From contig CBFDBC010000206.1 of the NCBI GenBank assembly GCA_965602945.1, positions 1 to 6,022 of the forward strand: DNA of 6,022 bases, in the 5' to 3' direction. The DNA is from JAUXEH01 sp965602945. GTDB lineage: Bacteria; Acidobacteriota; Aminicenantia; Aminicenantales; Aminicenantaceae. A model generated the notes under the pieces. It searched no databases. It saw only the letters and a list, made by a program, of their open reading frames with translations, and was not told where the DNA came from. Each line of letters opens with the position of its first letter. Positions within the stretch are counted from its first letter, which is position 1. A program made the position numbers and the translations under genes. Positions 1 to 4,946 of the stretch are shown piece after piece.

Positions 1-122
1 ATCTCCCTGGGGATCAACGGTCGGTGGCGGTCCCGGTTGGAATGGGGATTGCAGATCACGAAGGTTCGGCCGTTGGCGCCCTCCTTCTCAGGTTTGGTTG
101 CTGGTTTCCAGATGAAAGGAAT
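1..122 (-). CDS. 5' end of an unidentified gene, probable ATT start, cut by the left edge
   Basis: A minus-strand frame is open from 122 to the window edge (40 codons). It starts with ATT at 122-120, which sits 5 bases after a very strong ribosome binding site, AAAGGAGG (135-128), overlapping the rlmB stop codon. The other two frames after this site hit stops within about 35 codons, and no ATG, GTG or TTG lies at a normal distance. Codon use from about the 12th codon is strongly G/C-ending, like the neighbours, which supports real coding. The visible protein runs from PFIWKPATKPEKEG to RTFVICNPHSNRDRHRPLIP. The hydrophobic strand followed by NPHSN faintly resembles the N-terminal nucleotide-binding stretch of diacylglycerol kinase-type lipid kinases (V-I-x-NP-x-S), but 40 residues are too few to assign it. 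An alternative start is the GTG inside TFVIC, which has no ribosome binding site. It would be co-transcribed with rlmB. Confidence 0.4.
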   Translation of the reverse strand, partial: MPFIWKPATKPEKEGANGRTFVICNPHSNRDRHRPLIPRE

Positions 123-133
123 CGTCGCCTCCT

Positions 134-874
134 TTAAATATCGGTGGATTGGGATCTGTCCCCTTCCCGTTGACGCACGACCTCGTAGAAGAAGACGGCG
201 GCCGCAGCCGAGACGTTCAGGGAAGAGACCTCCCCGAAGAGCGGCAGGGACAGGACGGCATCGCACTTGCTCCTGACCAGGGACCGCAGCCCCTTGCCTT
301 CAGATCCGAGCACGAGCCCCACGGGAACGGTGTAGTCGAACTCAAACCAGGGGCGCTCACTGCCGCCCTCGGCCCCTACCAGCCACAGCCCCGACTGCTT
401 GAGGCTCTCCATGGTCCGGGCCAGGTTGGTGACCTGTGCCACGGGCAGGTGTTCCGCTGCCCCGGCCGACGCTTCATAGACAGCAGGGGTCAGGCCTGCT
501 GCCCGCCGGGCCGGAAGGATCACTCCCTGGGCCCCGGCCCCCTCGGCAGAACGGATGATGGCCCCCAGGTTCTGGGGATCCTCCACGCCGTCCAGGAGGA
601 CCAGGAATGGATTGTCCGCACCATCCAGCATCGCCTCCACGCTGGCGAAGCCCTTGGCAGAAACCTGGGCCAGGAGCCCCTGGTTCCGGGGGAGCATACG
701 GTCCAGCTGCTTCCTGGCGACGGCCTGCACGGGGATCCGGTGCTCTCTGGCCAAGGCCGCCAGCTCCCGGACCTTGCGGTTGCCGCTGTCCTCGAGCACG
801 AGCAGGCGCTCGATGCGCTCCGGGGCCGCCAGGATGATCTCCCGGACAGCGTTGATGCGGCCGATCTTGGACAT
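134..874 (-). CDS. rlmB: 23S rRNA 2'-O-ribose methyltransferase RlmB (TrmH/SpoU family)
   Basis: This is a SPOUT-class, SAM-dependent RNA 2'-O-methyltransferase. The RlmB subgroup methylates G2251 (E. coli numbering) in the 23S rRNA P-loop. The protein has 246 residues, the usual RlmB length. Residues 1-75 form the small L30e-like RNA-binding domain (it opens GRINAVREI, like the family's G-x-x-AV-x-E). The catalytic domain follows with all three SpoU motifs: motif 1 EDPQNLGAIIRSAEG (98-112, with N102 and R108), motif 2 LVLGSEGKGL (187-196, with E192), and motif 3 LPLFGEVSSLNVSAAAAV (210-227, with N220). These residues build the trefoil knot, the SAM site and the catalytic Arg. The frame extends upstream to 970, but ATG 874 is chosen because AGGAGG (889-884) lies 9 bases before it and the extra residues are not family-like. 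A tRNA Gm18 role is possible but less likely given the N-terminal domain. It is divergent from gltS. Confidence 0.92.
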   Translation of the reverse strand: MSKIGRINAVREIILAAPERIERLLVLEDSGNRKVRELAALAREHRIPVQAVARKQLDRMLPRNQGLLAQVSAKGFASVEAMLDGADNPFLVLLDGVEDPQNLGAIIRSAEGAGAQGVILPARRAAGLTPAVYEASAGAAEHLPVAQVTNLARTMESLKQSGLWLVGAEGGSERPWFEFDYTVPVGLVLGSEGKGLRSLVRSKCDAVLSLPLFGEVSSLNVSAAAAVFFYEVVRQREGDRSQSTDI

Positions 875-883
875 GGGTGACGA

Positions 884-889
884 CCTCCT
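884..889 (-). promoter_or_regulatory. Ribosome binding site of rlmB
   Basis: AGGAGG on the minus strand, 9 bases before ATG 874. It fixes the start of rlmB at 874 rather than at the upstream in-frame ATG at 970. Confidence 0.75.
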
Positions 890-904
890 GCGGTTCCGAG
901 TCAT

Positions 905-933
905 ATCATAGAGAAAACAGGAGGAAAAGGCCA
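905..933 (-). promoter_or_regulatory. Possible rlmB promoter
   Basis: On the minus strand TATGAT (910-905) matches the sigma-70 -10 consensus at 5 of 6 positions. At a 17-base distance the upstream hexamer TGGCCT (933-928) matches -35 at only 3 of 6. The implied transcript would start about 20-25 bases before the ATG, which leaves room for the AGGAGG site. The -10 is good and the -35 is weak, so this is tentative. Confidence 0.35.
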
Positions 934-939
934 GCGTCC

Positions 940-959
940 TGTCCAGCCCGCCGTGGACA
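940..959. repeat. Inverted repeat over the gltS -35 box, possible operator
   Basis: TGTCCA (940-945) and TGGACA (954-959) are perfect 6-base inverted copies separated by 8 bases. The right arm is exactly the predicted -35 hexamer of gltS, so a protein bound here would block that promoter. No known operator family is recognised, and the repeat is short enough to be chance. Confidence 0.3.
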
Positions 960-982
960 ATCGCGGTCAAATCCGATATGGT
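954..982 (+). promoter_or_regulatory. Probable sigma-70-type promoter of gltS
   Basis: TGGACA (954-959; 5 of 6 against TTGACA) and TATGGT (977-982; 4 of 6 against TATAAT) lie exactly 17 bases apart, in the only gap upstream of gltS. Transcription would begin near 989, giving a leader of about 40 bases before ATG 1030 that includes the ribosome binding site. Confidence 0.5.
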
Positions 983-1016
983 TAAGCTTCCATGATTTCA
1001 AGACCTGTTTCTGCCG

Positions 1017-1022
1017 AGGAGG
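1017..1022 (+). promoter_or_regulatory. Ribosome binding site of gltS
   Basis: AGGAGG lies 7 bases before ATG 1030. This decides the start: the frame is open back to an ATG at 877, but that would add 51 polar, Arg-rich residues before the first membrane segment and would overlap the promoter. Confidence 0.8.
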
Positions 1023-1029
1023 CGAAGAT

Positions 1030-2388
1030 ATGGAATTTCTGATCAGCATCTGTGTTCTGTCCGCATTCCTGCTGGTCGGTAAGGCGCTCAGGGCTAACGT
1101 CAAGCTGCTGCAGAGGCTGTTCCTGCCTTCGTCCATCATCGCCGGGTTCATAGCCCTGGCGATGGGCCCGTACGGTCTCAACCTCATTCCGGAGTGGATC
1201 CTGGTCCACTGGAGGCCCCTGGCGGGGATCTTGATAAACGTGGTCTTTGCCACGCTGTTCCTGGGCGTCGAGATCCCCGGCGTGAAAAAGATCTGGTCGA
1301 CCGGCGGCTCTCAGCTCTGTTTCGGCGTGGTGGCAGGCATGGGGCAGTATTTCATCGCCCTCCTGGTCACGGTGCTGGTGCTGATGCCGCTTTTCGGGGT
1401 CCACAAGCTCTTTGCCTGCATCGTGGAGATCGGATTCTCAGGGGGACACGGGACCGCCGCCGGCATGAAGTACGCGTTCGAAGGCTACGGATTCACGGCC
1501 GGAGGGGACTTGTCCCTCATGTCCGCCACGGTCGGGGTCCTCTCCGCCGTGATCGTGGGCATGATACTGATCAACATCGCCATCCGCCGGAACTACTGCG
1601 CCTACCTGAGCGAGAAGAAGGGCATCCCCTCCTACAAGAAGAAGGGCCTCATCCCCAAGCCCCAGCGCTTCTCCATCGCCACCGCCACCGTGGCCTCCGA
1701 AGCCATCGAGCCCCTGACATTTCATTTCGCCGTCGTGGGCGTGGCCATCCTCCTGGGATGGGGCATGCTCTCCGGCTTCAAGGCCATCCACCCGGAGTTC
1801 GACAAGCTCCCCCTCTTCCCCCTGGCCATGATCGGTGGGCTGATCGTGCAGAGGGGCTCCATGGTCCTCAAGATCAACCAGTATTATGACAAGAGTACAT
1901 TCGACCGAATCCTGGGATTCGCGCTGGATATCCTGGTCATCTCCGCCATCGCCAGCATCAACCTGGACGTGTTCGTGAGTTACCTGTGGCCGTTTGTCAT
2001 CATCATGACCACGGGAGTGGGCTGGATGATATTCTGTGCCGTGTTTCTGGCCCCGCGCATGTTCCCGCGCTTCTGGTTCGAGAGGGGGATCACGGAGTTC
2101 GGGATGCAGACCGGGGTTACGGCCATCGGCCTGCTGCTGCTGCGTGTGGTCGATCCGCTTTACAAGACTGACACCGCCAAGGCCTTCGGCTTCAAGCAGA
2201 TGATCTACGAACCGTTCCTGGGAGGCGGCTTCATCACGGCGTTCGCTCCCATGCTGGTCAGCAAGCTGGGAGTGTGGCCCTCCATCGGGATCTCCTTCGC
2301 GATCATGACGGTGTTCTTCCTGATCTCTCTGCTCAACCGCTGGGTGAACTTCAAGCCGGAGCTCGAGTTCAAGGGCGAGGCGCCGTAA
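1030..2388 (+). CDS. gltS: Sodium:glutamate symporter, GltS (ESS) family
   Basis: An inner-membrane secondary transporter of the ESS family, which imports glutamate with Na+ in characterised members. The protein has 452 residues, longer than E. coli GltS (401). It is strongly hydrophobic with about ten or more membrane segments. Clear ones are near residues 2-18, 33-50, 66-80, 95-121, 163-184, 230-250, 260-275, 296-318, 320-342, 359-374 and 418-436. Two glycine-rich elements fit the family's re-entrant loops: GFSGGHGTAAGMKY (135-148) in the first half, and MQTGVTAIGLLLLRVVDP (359-376, ending in Arg-Val-Val-Asp-Pro) in the second. A charged loop with several lysines (196-210) separates the halves. 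The tail after 438 is cytoplasmic-like and charged. It lies on the opposite strand to all other genes, divergent from rlmB and convergent with gltX. Glutamate is the family substrate; the real substrate is not provable from sequence. Confidence 0.88.
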   Translation: MEFLISICVLSAFLLVGKALRANVKLLQRLFLPSSIIAGFIALAMGPYGLNLIPEWILVHWRPLAGILINVVFATLFLGVEIPGVKKIWSTGGSQLCFGVVAGMGQYFIALLVTVLVLMPLFGVHKLFACIVEIGFSGGHGTAAGMKYAFEGYGFTAGGDLSLMSATVGVLSAVIVGMILINIAIRRNYCAYLSEKKGIPSYKKKGLIPKPQRFSIATATVASEAIEPLTFHFAVVGVAILLGWGMLSGFKAIHPEFDKLPLFPLAMIGGLIVQRGSMVLKINQYYDKSTFDRILGFALDILVISAIASINLDVFVSYLWPFVIIMTTGVGWMIFCAVFLAPRMFPRFWFERGITEFGMQTGVTAIGLLLLRVVDPLYKTDTAKAFGFKQMIYEPFLGGGFITAFAPMLVSKLGVWPSIGISFAIMTVFFLISLLNRWVNFKPELEFKGEAP

Positions 2389-2407
2389 AAAGAGGACCGC
2401 CCCTCTT
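2387..2407 (-). terminator. Intrinsic terminator of gltX (minus strand)
   Basis: Read on the minus strand, AAGAGG (2407-2402), a six-base loop GGCGGT and CCTCTT (2395-2390) form a perfect 6-bp stem. The T-run starts within the stem and continues past it (TTTTT, 2391-2387). It starts 25 bases after the gltX stop and overlaps the gltS stop codon. Confidence 0.6.
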
Positions 2408-2424
2408 CCTACGGGGTGTTTTTT
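2398..2424 (+). terminator. Intrinsic terminator of gltS (plus strand)
   Basis: CGCCCC (2398-2403) pairs with GGGGTG (2413-2418; one G-U pair) around a 9-base loop, followed directly by six T residues (2419-2424). It begins 10 bases after the gltS stop. Its left arm shares bases with the minus-strand terminator hairpin, so the two use the same DNA. Confidence 0.65.
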
Positions 2425-2431
2425 CAATATC

Positions 2432-3931
2432 CTATTTATCCAGGAGGGCCAAAACAGCTTGGATCCGCTCGGAACAGCTCTGCAGGGGGATGGGGAATTC
2501 GAGCCCCGCACCGGACTCAACCAGGGGGATGAACTTGTCCAGGTCCAAGCCGGAGCCCCGCGCCGTCAAGGCCACACGCAGGGGATGGAAGAGGTCGCGG
2601 CCCTTGCAGCCGGTCTCTTCCTTGATGGTTTTGGTCATCTCGGCAAAGGCGGCAAAATCCAACCGGTCGATCCCGGCCAGCAACTCCGCGAAAGATCTGA
2701 TGACCCGGCCTCCACATTCGCTCCCGAGATCGGATCGCTCCTCCTCCCCCAGTTCCTCCAGGGCATAGTCGAAGACCTGGGCCAGGCTCTCCTTCAGGTC
2801 GAAAAAGGTGTCCACCCTGTCGCTCAAAGCTTCCACAGCCTGCTCCAGCCAGGCCCAGTGAGCTTCCGTCATCTCCTGGGGCAGGAACCCGGCGCCCTGA
2901 AGGTGGGGGAGGGCTTCCTCCGCCTTGGCACGGGGAGTAAGGCGCTTGATGTGCCGGCGGTTTAACCAGTGGAGCTTGCCGTAGTCAAAAATGGCCGCCG
3001 AACGGCTCACGCGGCCCAGGTCGAAGAGGCGAACCATCTCATCTTTCTCCAGAACCTCATTCCCGTCGGGCGGGGCCCAGCCCAGCAAGGCCAGGTAGTT
3101 GAACAGGGCTGAGGCCAGGATCCCGTCCTGTGAAAACTGATGGACAGCATTGGCCCCGTGCCGCTTACTCAGGCGGGAGTTGTCCTCACCCATGACCATG
3201 GAAAGGTGGGCGAACTGCGGGAGGGGAAAGTCCAGGGCCTGGTAGGTGAGGATCTGGCGTACGGTGTTCGCAAGGTGGTCTTCGCCACGGATCACGTGCG
3301 TGATGCGCATGAGCACATCGTCGATCACAACGACATAATTGTAGGCGGGCAGGCCGCTGGAGCGCACCAGGACCGGATCCCCCACCACTGCCAGGTCGAA
3401 CGTCACGGCACCCCGGACCAGATCATTGAAGCCAAGCTCACCCTGTCCTGGAGTCCTGAGCCGCACGGATGCGGCCTCGCCGGACGCGATCCGCTCCTGC
3501 GCCGCTTCCCGGGGGATAGAGCGGCACGCCCCGCTGTAAACGGGAGTTTTCCCTGCGGCCCGGGCCTCCCGGCGCTCCTTTTCCAGATCTTCCGGGGAGC
3601 AGAAGCAGTAATAGGCCTTCCCGGCCTCCAACAGGCCCTTGGTGTGGGCGGCATACGTTTCAAGCCGGGCCGACTGCCGGTAGGGGCCGAAGGGGCCGTC
3701 CGTGTCCGGACCCTCATCCCAATCCAGCCCCAGCCAGCGCAGGTCTTCGATCAGCTTCCGTTCGTACTCAGGGGCCGACCGTTCGACATCGGTATCTTCC
3801 ACGCGCAGGACAAACACGCCCTGATGCTGCCGCGCATACAGCCAGTTGAACAGTGCGGTCCGGGCGTTGCCCACGTGCAGGAGCCCCGTGGGACTTGGCG
3901 CGAACCGCACACGTACTCGGTCTTCATTCAT
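2432..3931 (-). CDS. gltX: Glutamyl-tRNA synthetase
   Basis: A class I aminoacyl-tRNA synthetase that charges tRNA-Glu with glutamate in the cytoplasm; in organisms lacking GlnRS the non-discriminating form also charges tRNA-Gln. The protein has 499 residues, a normal bacterial length. The N-terminal Rossmann fold carries the HIGH-type signature in RFAPSPTGLLHVGNARTALF (9-28, HVGN 19-22) and the KMSKS-type loop RLSKRHGA (253-260). The inserted zinc-type region has C109, C111 and C136 (Cys-Phe-Cys ... Cys). The glutamate/tRNA-binding stretch includes SGLPAYNYVVVIDD (192-205) and HVIRGEDHLANT (212-223). The helical anticodon-binding domain runs from about 320, with KGRDLFHPLRVALT (443-456) typical of the family. 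The start at 3931 has AGGAG (3943-3939) 7 bases upstream. Whether it is discriminating cannot be told here. It follows ispF after a long gap and shares its terminator region with gltS. Confidence 0.97.
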   Translation of the reverse strand: MNEDRVRVRFAPSPTGLLHVGNARTALFNWLYARQHQGVFVLRVEDTDVERSAPEYERKLIEDLRWLGLDWDEGPDTDGPFGPYRQSARLETYAAHTKGLLEAGKAYYCFCSPEDLEKERREARAAGKTPVYSGACRSIPREAAQERIASGEAASVRLRTPGQGELGFNDLVRGAVTFDLAVVGDPVLVRSSGLPAYNYVVVIDDVLMRITHVIRGEDHLANTVRQILTYQALDFPLPQFAHLSMVMGEDNSRLSKRHGANAVHQFSQDGILASALFNYLALLGWAPPDGNEVLEKDEMVRLFDLGRVSRSAAIFDYGKLHWLNRRHIKRLTPRAKAEEALPHLQGAGFLPQEMTEAHWAWLEQAVEALSDRVDTFFDLKESLAQVFDYALEELGEEERSDLGSECGGRVIRSFAELLAGIDRLDFAAFAEMTKTIKEETGCKGRDLFHPLRVALTARGSGLDLDKFIPLVESGAGLEFPIPLQSCSERIQAVLALLDK

Positions 3932-3951
3932 TCGGTATCTCCTGAAGCCCT

Positions 3952-3980
3952 AGTATACCAGATAGCCCGCAGTGCTTCAC
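3952..3980 (-). promoter_or_regulatory. Possible extended -10 promoter of gltX
   Basis: On the minus strand TGGTATACT (3960-3952) fits an extended -10 element (TGn followed by TATACT, 5 of 6). The -35 at a 17-base spacing is GTGAAG (3980-3975), only 3 of 6, as is common for extended -10 promoters. Transcription would begin near 3945, giving a very short leader in which the AGGAG site comes almost at once. This would let gltX be expressed apart from the distant ispDF genes. Confidence 0.4.
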
Positions 3981-4101
3981 CCTGGCACAAGCCCTTCATC
4001 AAGCTGCGTCCGCAGGGAAATCGGTCAGGCAAGATGATGAGGAGGTCATCCGGAGGCGAGTGGGCACGGTTCCTCGAAGAGGAGAGCGAGCCGAGGAATA
4101 A

Positions 4102-4130
4102 GGTGAATTTTCTCGCTGGGGAAATTCACC
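4102..4130 (+). repeat. Strong 13-bp hairpin with a GCT loop
   Basis: GGTGAATTT (4102-4110) and AAATTCACC (4122-4130) pair perfectly. The inner TCTC/GGGG adds four pairs, two of them G-U on the plus strand, leaving a three-base loop GCT. No T-run follows, so it is not an ordinary intrinsic terminator on either strand. Confidence 0.6.
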
Positions 4131-4271
4131 GGGCCGACGTTTCAGCTTGGCTGACCGATTCACTAGGGAAACCTTTCTCTGGTTTGTGACGTCTATATAT
4201 ATGGAACGTTAAGATGAGAGAAAACCCATGAGGCTCTTGAAAGAAAGAACAGGCACATTCAATAAAATTCT

Positions 4272-4360
4272 TCGGGATTGGCTGACCATAGATGCTCTTG
4301 AGAGCGTTCTCCTCTCTTTCTTCAAGGGCGGATCGACCCTAAAGGCTCAGCCAATCCCGA
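4272..4360. repeat. 14-bp perfect inverted repeat enclosing 61 bases
   Basis: TCGGGATTGGCTGA (4272-4285) and TCAGCCAATCCCGA (4347-4360) are exact inverted copies. Inside lie ATGCTC-TTGA-GAGCGT (4292-4307) and AGGG/CCCT (4325-4328/4337-4340 region). The layout fits either a branched RNA arm or a very small MITE-like element. No target-site duplication is visible next to the arms (left flank ends AATTCT, right flank begins TCCCTA), which weighs against a recent insertion. Confidence 0.55.
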
Positions 4361-4460
4361 TCCCTACTCCTCCACCCTTTCGCCCGCATCGACGGCGGAA
4401 GAAACTTCCCGGCTGACTTCCTGAGTGACCTCTCCGGCCCGCCTTGTCCCAACGTCCGGA

Positions 4461-4946
4461 TCAGGGGCGCGCAGCGATCGTGACGGTGGCCCAGGCCTCG
4501 ATGGCAAGGCCCTTTCCGATATCCCCCAAGCCCTCACGGGTCTTGGCCTTGATGCCCAGGTCCTTGAGGCTCAGCCCCAGGATGGGACACAGGATGCTCT
4601 TCATGCCGGGGATGTGGGGATTGAGCTTGGGCTCCTCGGCGATGATGATGCTGTCGACGTTCACCACCTCGTAATCCCTCTGCTTCAGCTGGATCGCTAC
4701 CGATACCAGCAGCTCGGTGCTCTGGATGTTCTCGTAGGCGGGATTGGTGTCGGGGAAACACTGCCCGATGTCCTTATCTCCCATGGCCCCCAGAAGGGCA
4801 TCGATGACGGCATGGATCAGGACGTCTCCATCCGAATGGCCCAGGAGGCCCTTGGTGTGAGGGACCTCCACGCCGCCCAGGACCAGCCTGCGGCCCTCCT
4901 CCAGCCTGTGGATGTCGTAACCGATTCCCGTCCTATATCGCGTCAA
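4461..4946 (-). CDS. ispF: 2-C-methyl-D-erythritol 2,4-cyclodiphosphate synthase
   Basis: The fifth MEP-pathway enzyme: it cyclises CDP-ME 2-phosphate to ME-cPP with release of CMP, as a cytoplasmic homotrimer with Zn at the active site. The protein has 161 residues, the family's usual size. The metal ligands are D11 and H13 in GYDIHRL (9-15) and H45 in DVLIHAVIDALLGA (41-54), after the conserved HSDGD (37-41). DIGQCFPDTNPAYE (59-72) and NVDSIIIAEEPKLNPHIPGM (96-115) are also typical. The C-terminal signature is divergent: KAKTREGLGDIGKGLAIEAW (133-152) stands where most members have K-A-T-T-T-E-x-L-G-F-x-G-R-G-E-G-I. The start is TTG at 4946: GGAGG (4957-4953) lies 6 bases before it, and it places GYDIH at the expected position near the N-terminus. 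It overlaps the ispD end by 14 bases, which suggests translational coupling. Confidence 0.95.
   Translation of the reverse strand: MTRYRTGIGYDIHRLEEGRRLVLGGVEVPHTKGLLGHSDGDVLIHAVIDALLGAMGDKDIGQCFPDTNPAYENIQSTELLVSVAIQLKQRDYEVVNVDSIIIAEEPKLNPHIPGMKSILCPILGLSLKDLGIKAKTREGLGDIGKGLAIEAWATVTIAARP

Larger units (their letters stand above)
4019..4360 (+). ncRNA. Candidate structured RNA of unknown family
   Basis: Several stems lie close together and could fold one after another. Stem one is TTCCTCG/CGAGGAA (4070-4076/4092-4098). Stem two is GGTGAATTT plus TCTC against GGGG plus AAATTCACC (4102-4114/4118-4130). Stem three is a junction closed by GACGT/ACGTC (4136-4140/4189-4193), holding TCAGC-TTG-GCTGA (4142-4154) and AAACC/GGTTT (4169-4173/4181-4185). 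Stem four is TCGGGATTGGCTGA/TCAGCCAATCCCGA (4272-4285/4347-4360). A long-range complement, AATCGGTCAG (4019-4028) with CTGACCGATT (4151-4160), could enclose the first stems. In stem two, two pairs are T-G on the plus strand but would be A-C mismatches on the minus strand, and further plus-only wobble pairs occur at 4069/4099, 4141/4188 and 4293/4306. This favours a plus-strand RNA. Its ends and promoter are not clear, and transcription is unproven. Confidence 0.33.
3944..4460. other. Long intergenic stretch between ispF and gltX, rich in inverted repeats
   Basis: No frame here looks like a real protein, and no tRNA, T-box motif or known riboswitch is recognised. The middle part (about 4190-4275) is visibly AT-rich, unlike the flanking genes. 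Hairpins occur throughout: GTGC/GCAC at 3972-3988, CTGC/GCAG at 4004-4015, GATGA-GGAGG-TCATC at 4036-4050, a 7-bp stem at 4070-4098, a 13-bp stem at 4102-4130, a branched fold at 4136-4193, a 14-bp stem at 4272-4360, and GGAAG-AAA-CTTCC at 4397-4409. The ispF stop has no good intrinsic terminator after it, so read-through into gltX is possible. The density of stems suggests structured RNA or a remnant element. Confidence 0.6.

Noticed and set aside
149..880. 243-codon plus-strand open frame antisense to rlmB
   Set aside because: It mirrors the rlmB reading frame and has no domain pattern; rlmB has all three SpoU motifs.
877..1029. Upstream ATG at 877 as the start of gltS
   Set aside because: It would add 51 polar residues, overlap the promoter and ignore the AGGAGG site placed 7 bases before ATG 1030.
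1438..2520. 360-codon minus-strand open frame antisense to gltS
   Set aside because: The translation is a low-complexity mix rich in His, Asp, Gly and Glu, typical of the reverse of a membrane-protein gene. gltS itself has clear family motifs.
4060..4101. 13-codon leader peptide starting GTG 4060
   Set aside because: GGAGG is only 3 bases from the GTG, the peptide has no run of one amino acid that would suggest attenuation, and the stem at 4070-4098 runs through it.
3140..4189. 349-codon plus-strand open frame antisense to gltX and running into the gap
   Set aside because: It lies opposite a well-supported gltX. Long antisense frames are common in GC-rich genes, and the translation shows no recognisable domain.
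4194..4202. TATATATAT as a promoter -10 element
   Set aside because: It can be read on both strands, but the upstream hexamers at 16-18 bases match the -35 consensus at only 2 or 3 positions, so neither direction is convincing.
4228..4416. 62-codon plus-strand open frame beginning ATG (MRLLKERTGTFNK...)
   Set aside because: It has no good ribosome binding site, no family resemblance and a proline/arginine-rich tail, and the 14-bp inverted repeat runs through it. The region reads better as non-coding structured DNA, though a small unknown protein cannot be excluded.
3932..4460. T-box leader or tRNA gene upstream of gltX
   Set aside because: No T-box AGGGTGGNACCGCG-like sequence and no tRNA T-loop or acceptor pairing was seen on either strand.
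4433..4460. TCCGG/CCGGA hairpin just after the ispF stop as a terminator
   Set aside because: The stem is only 5 bp with a large loop, and no T-run follows on the minus strand.
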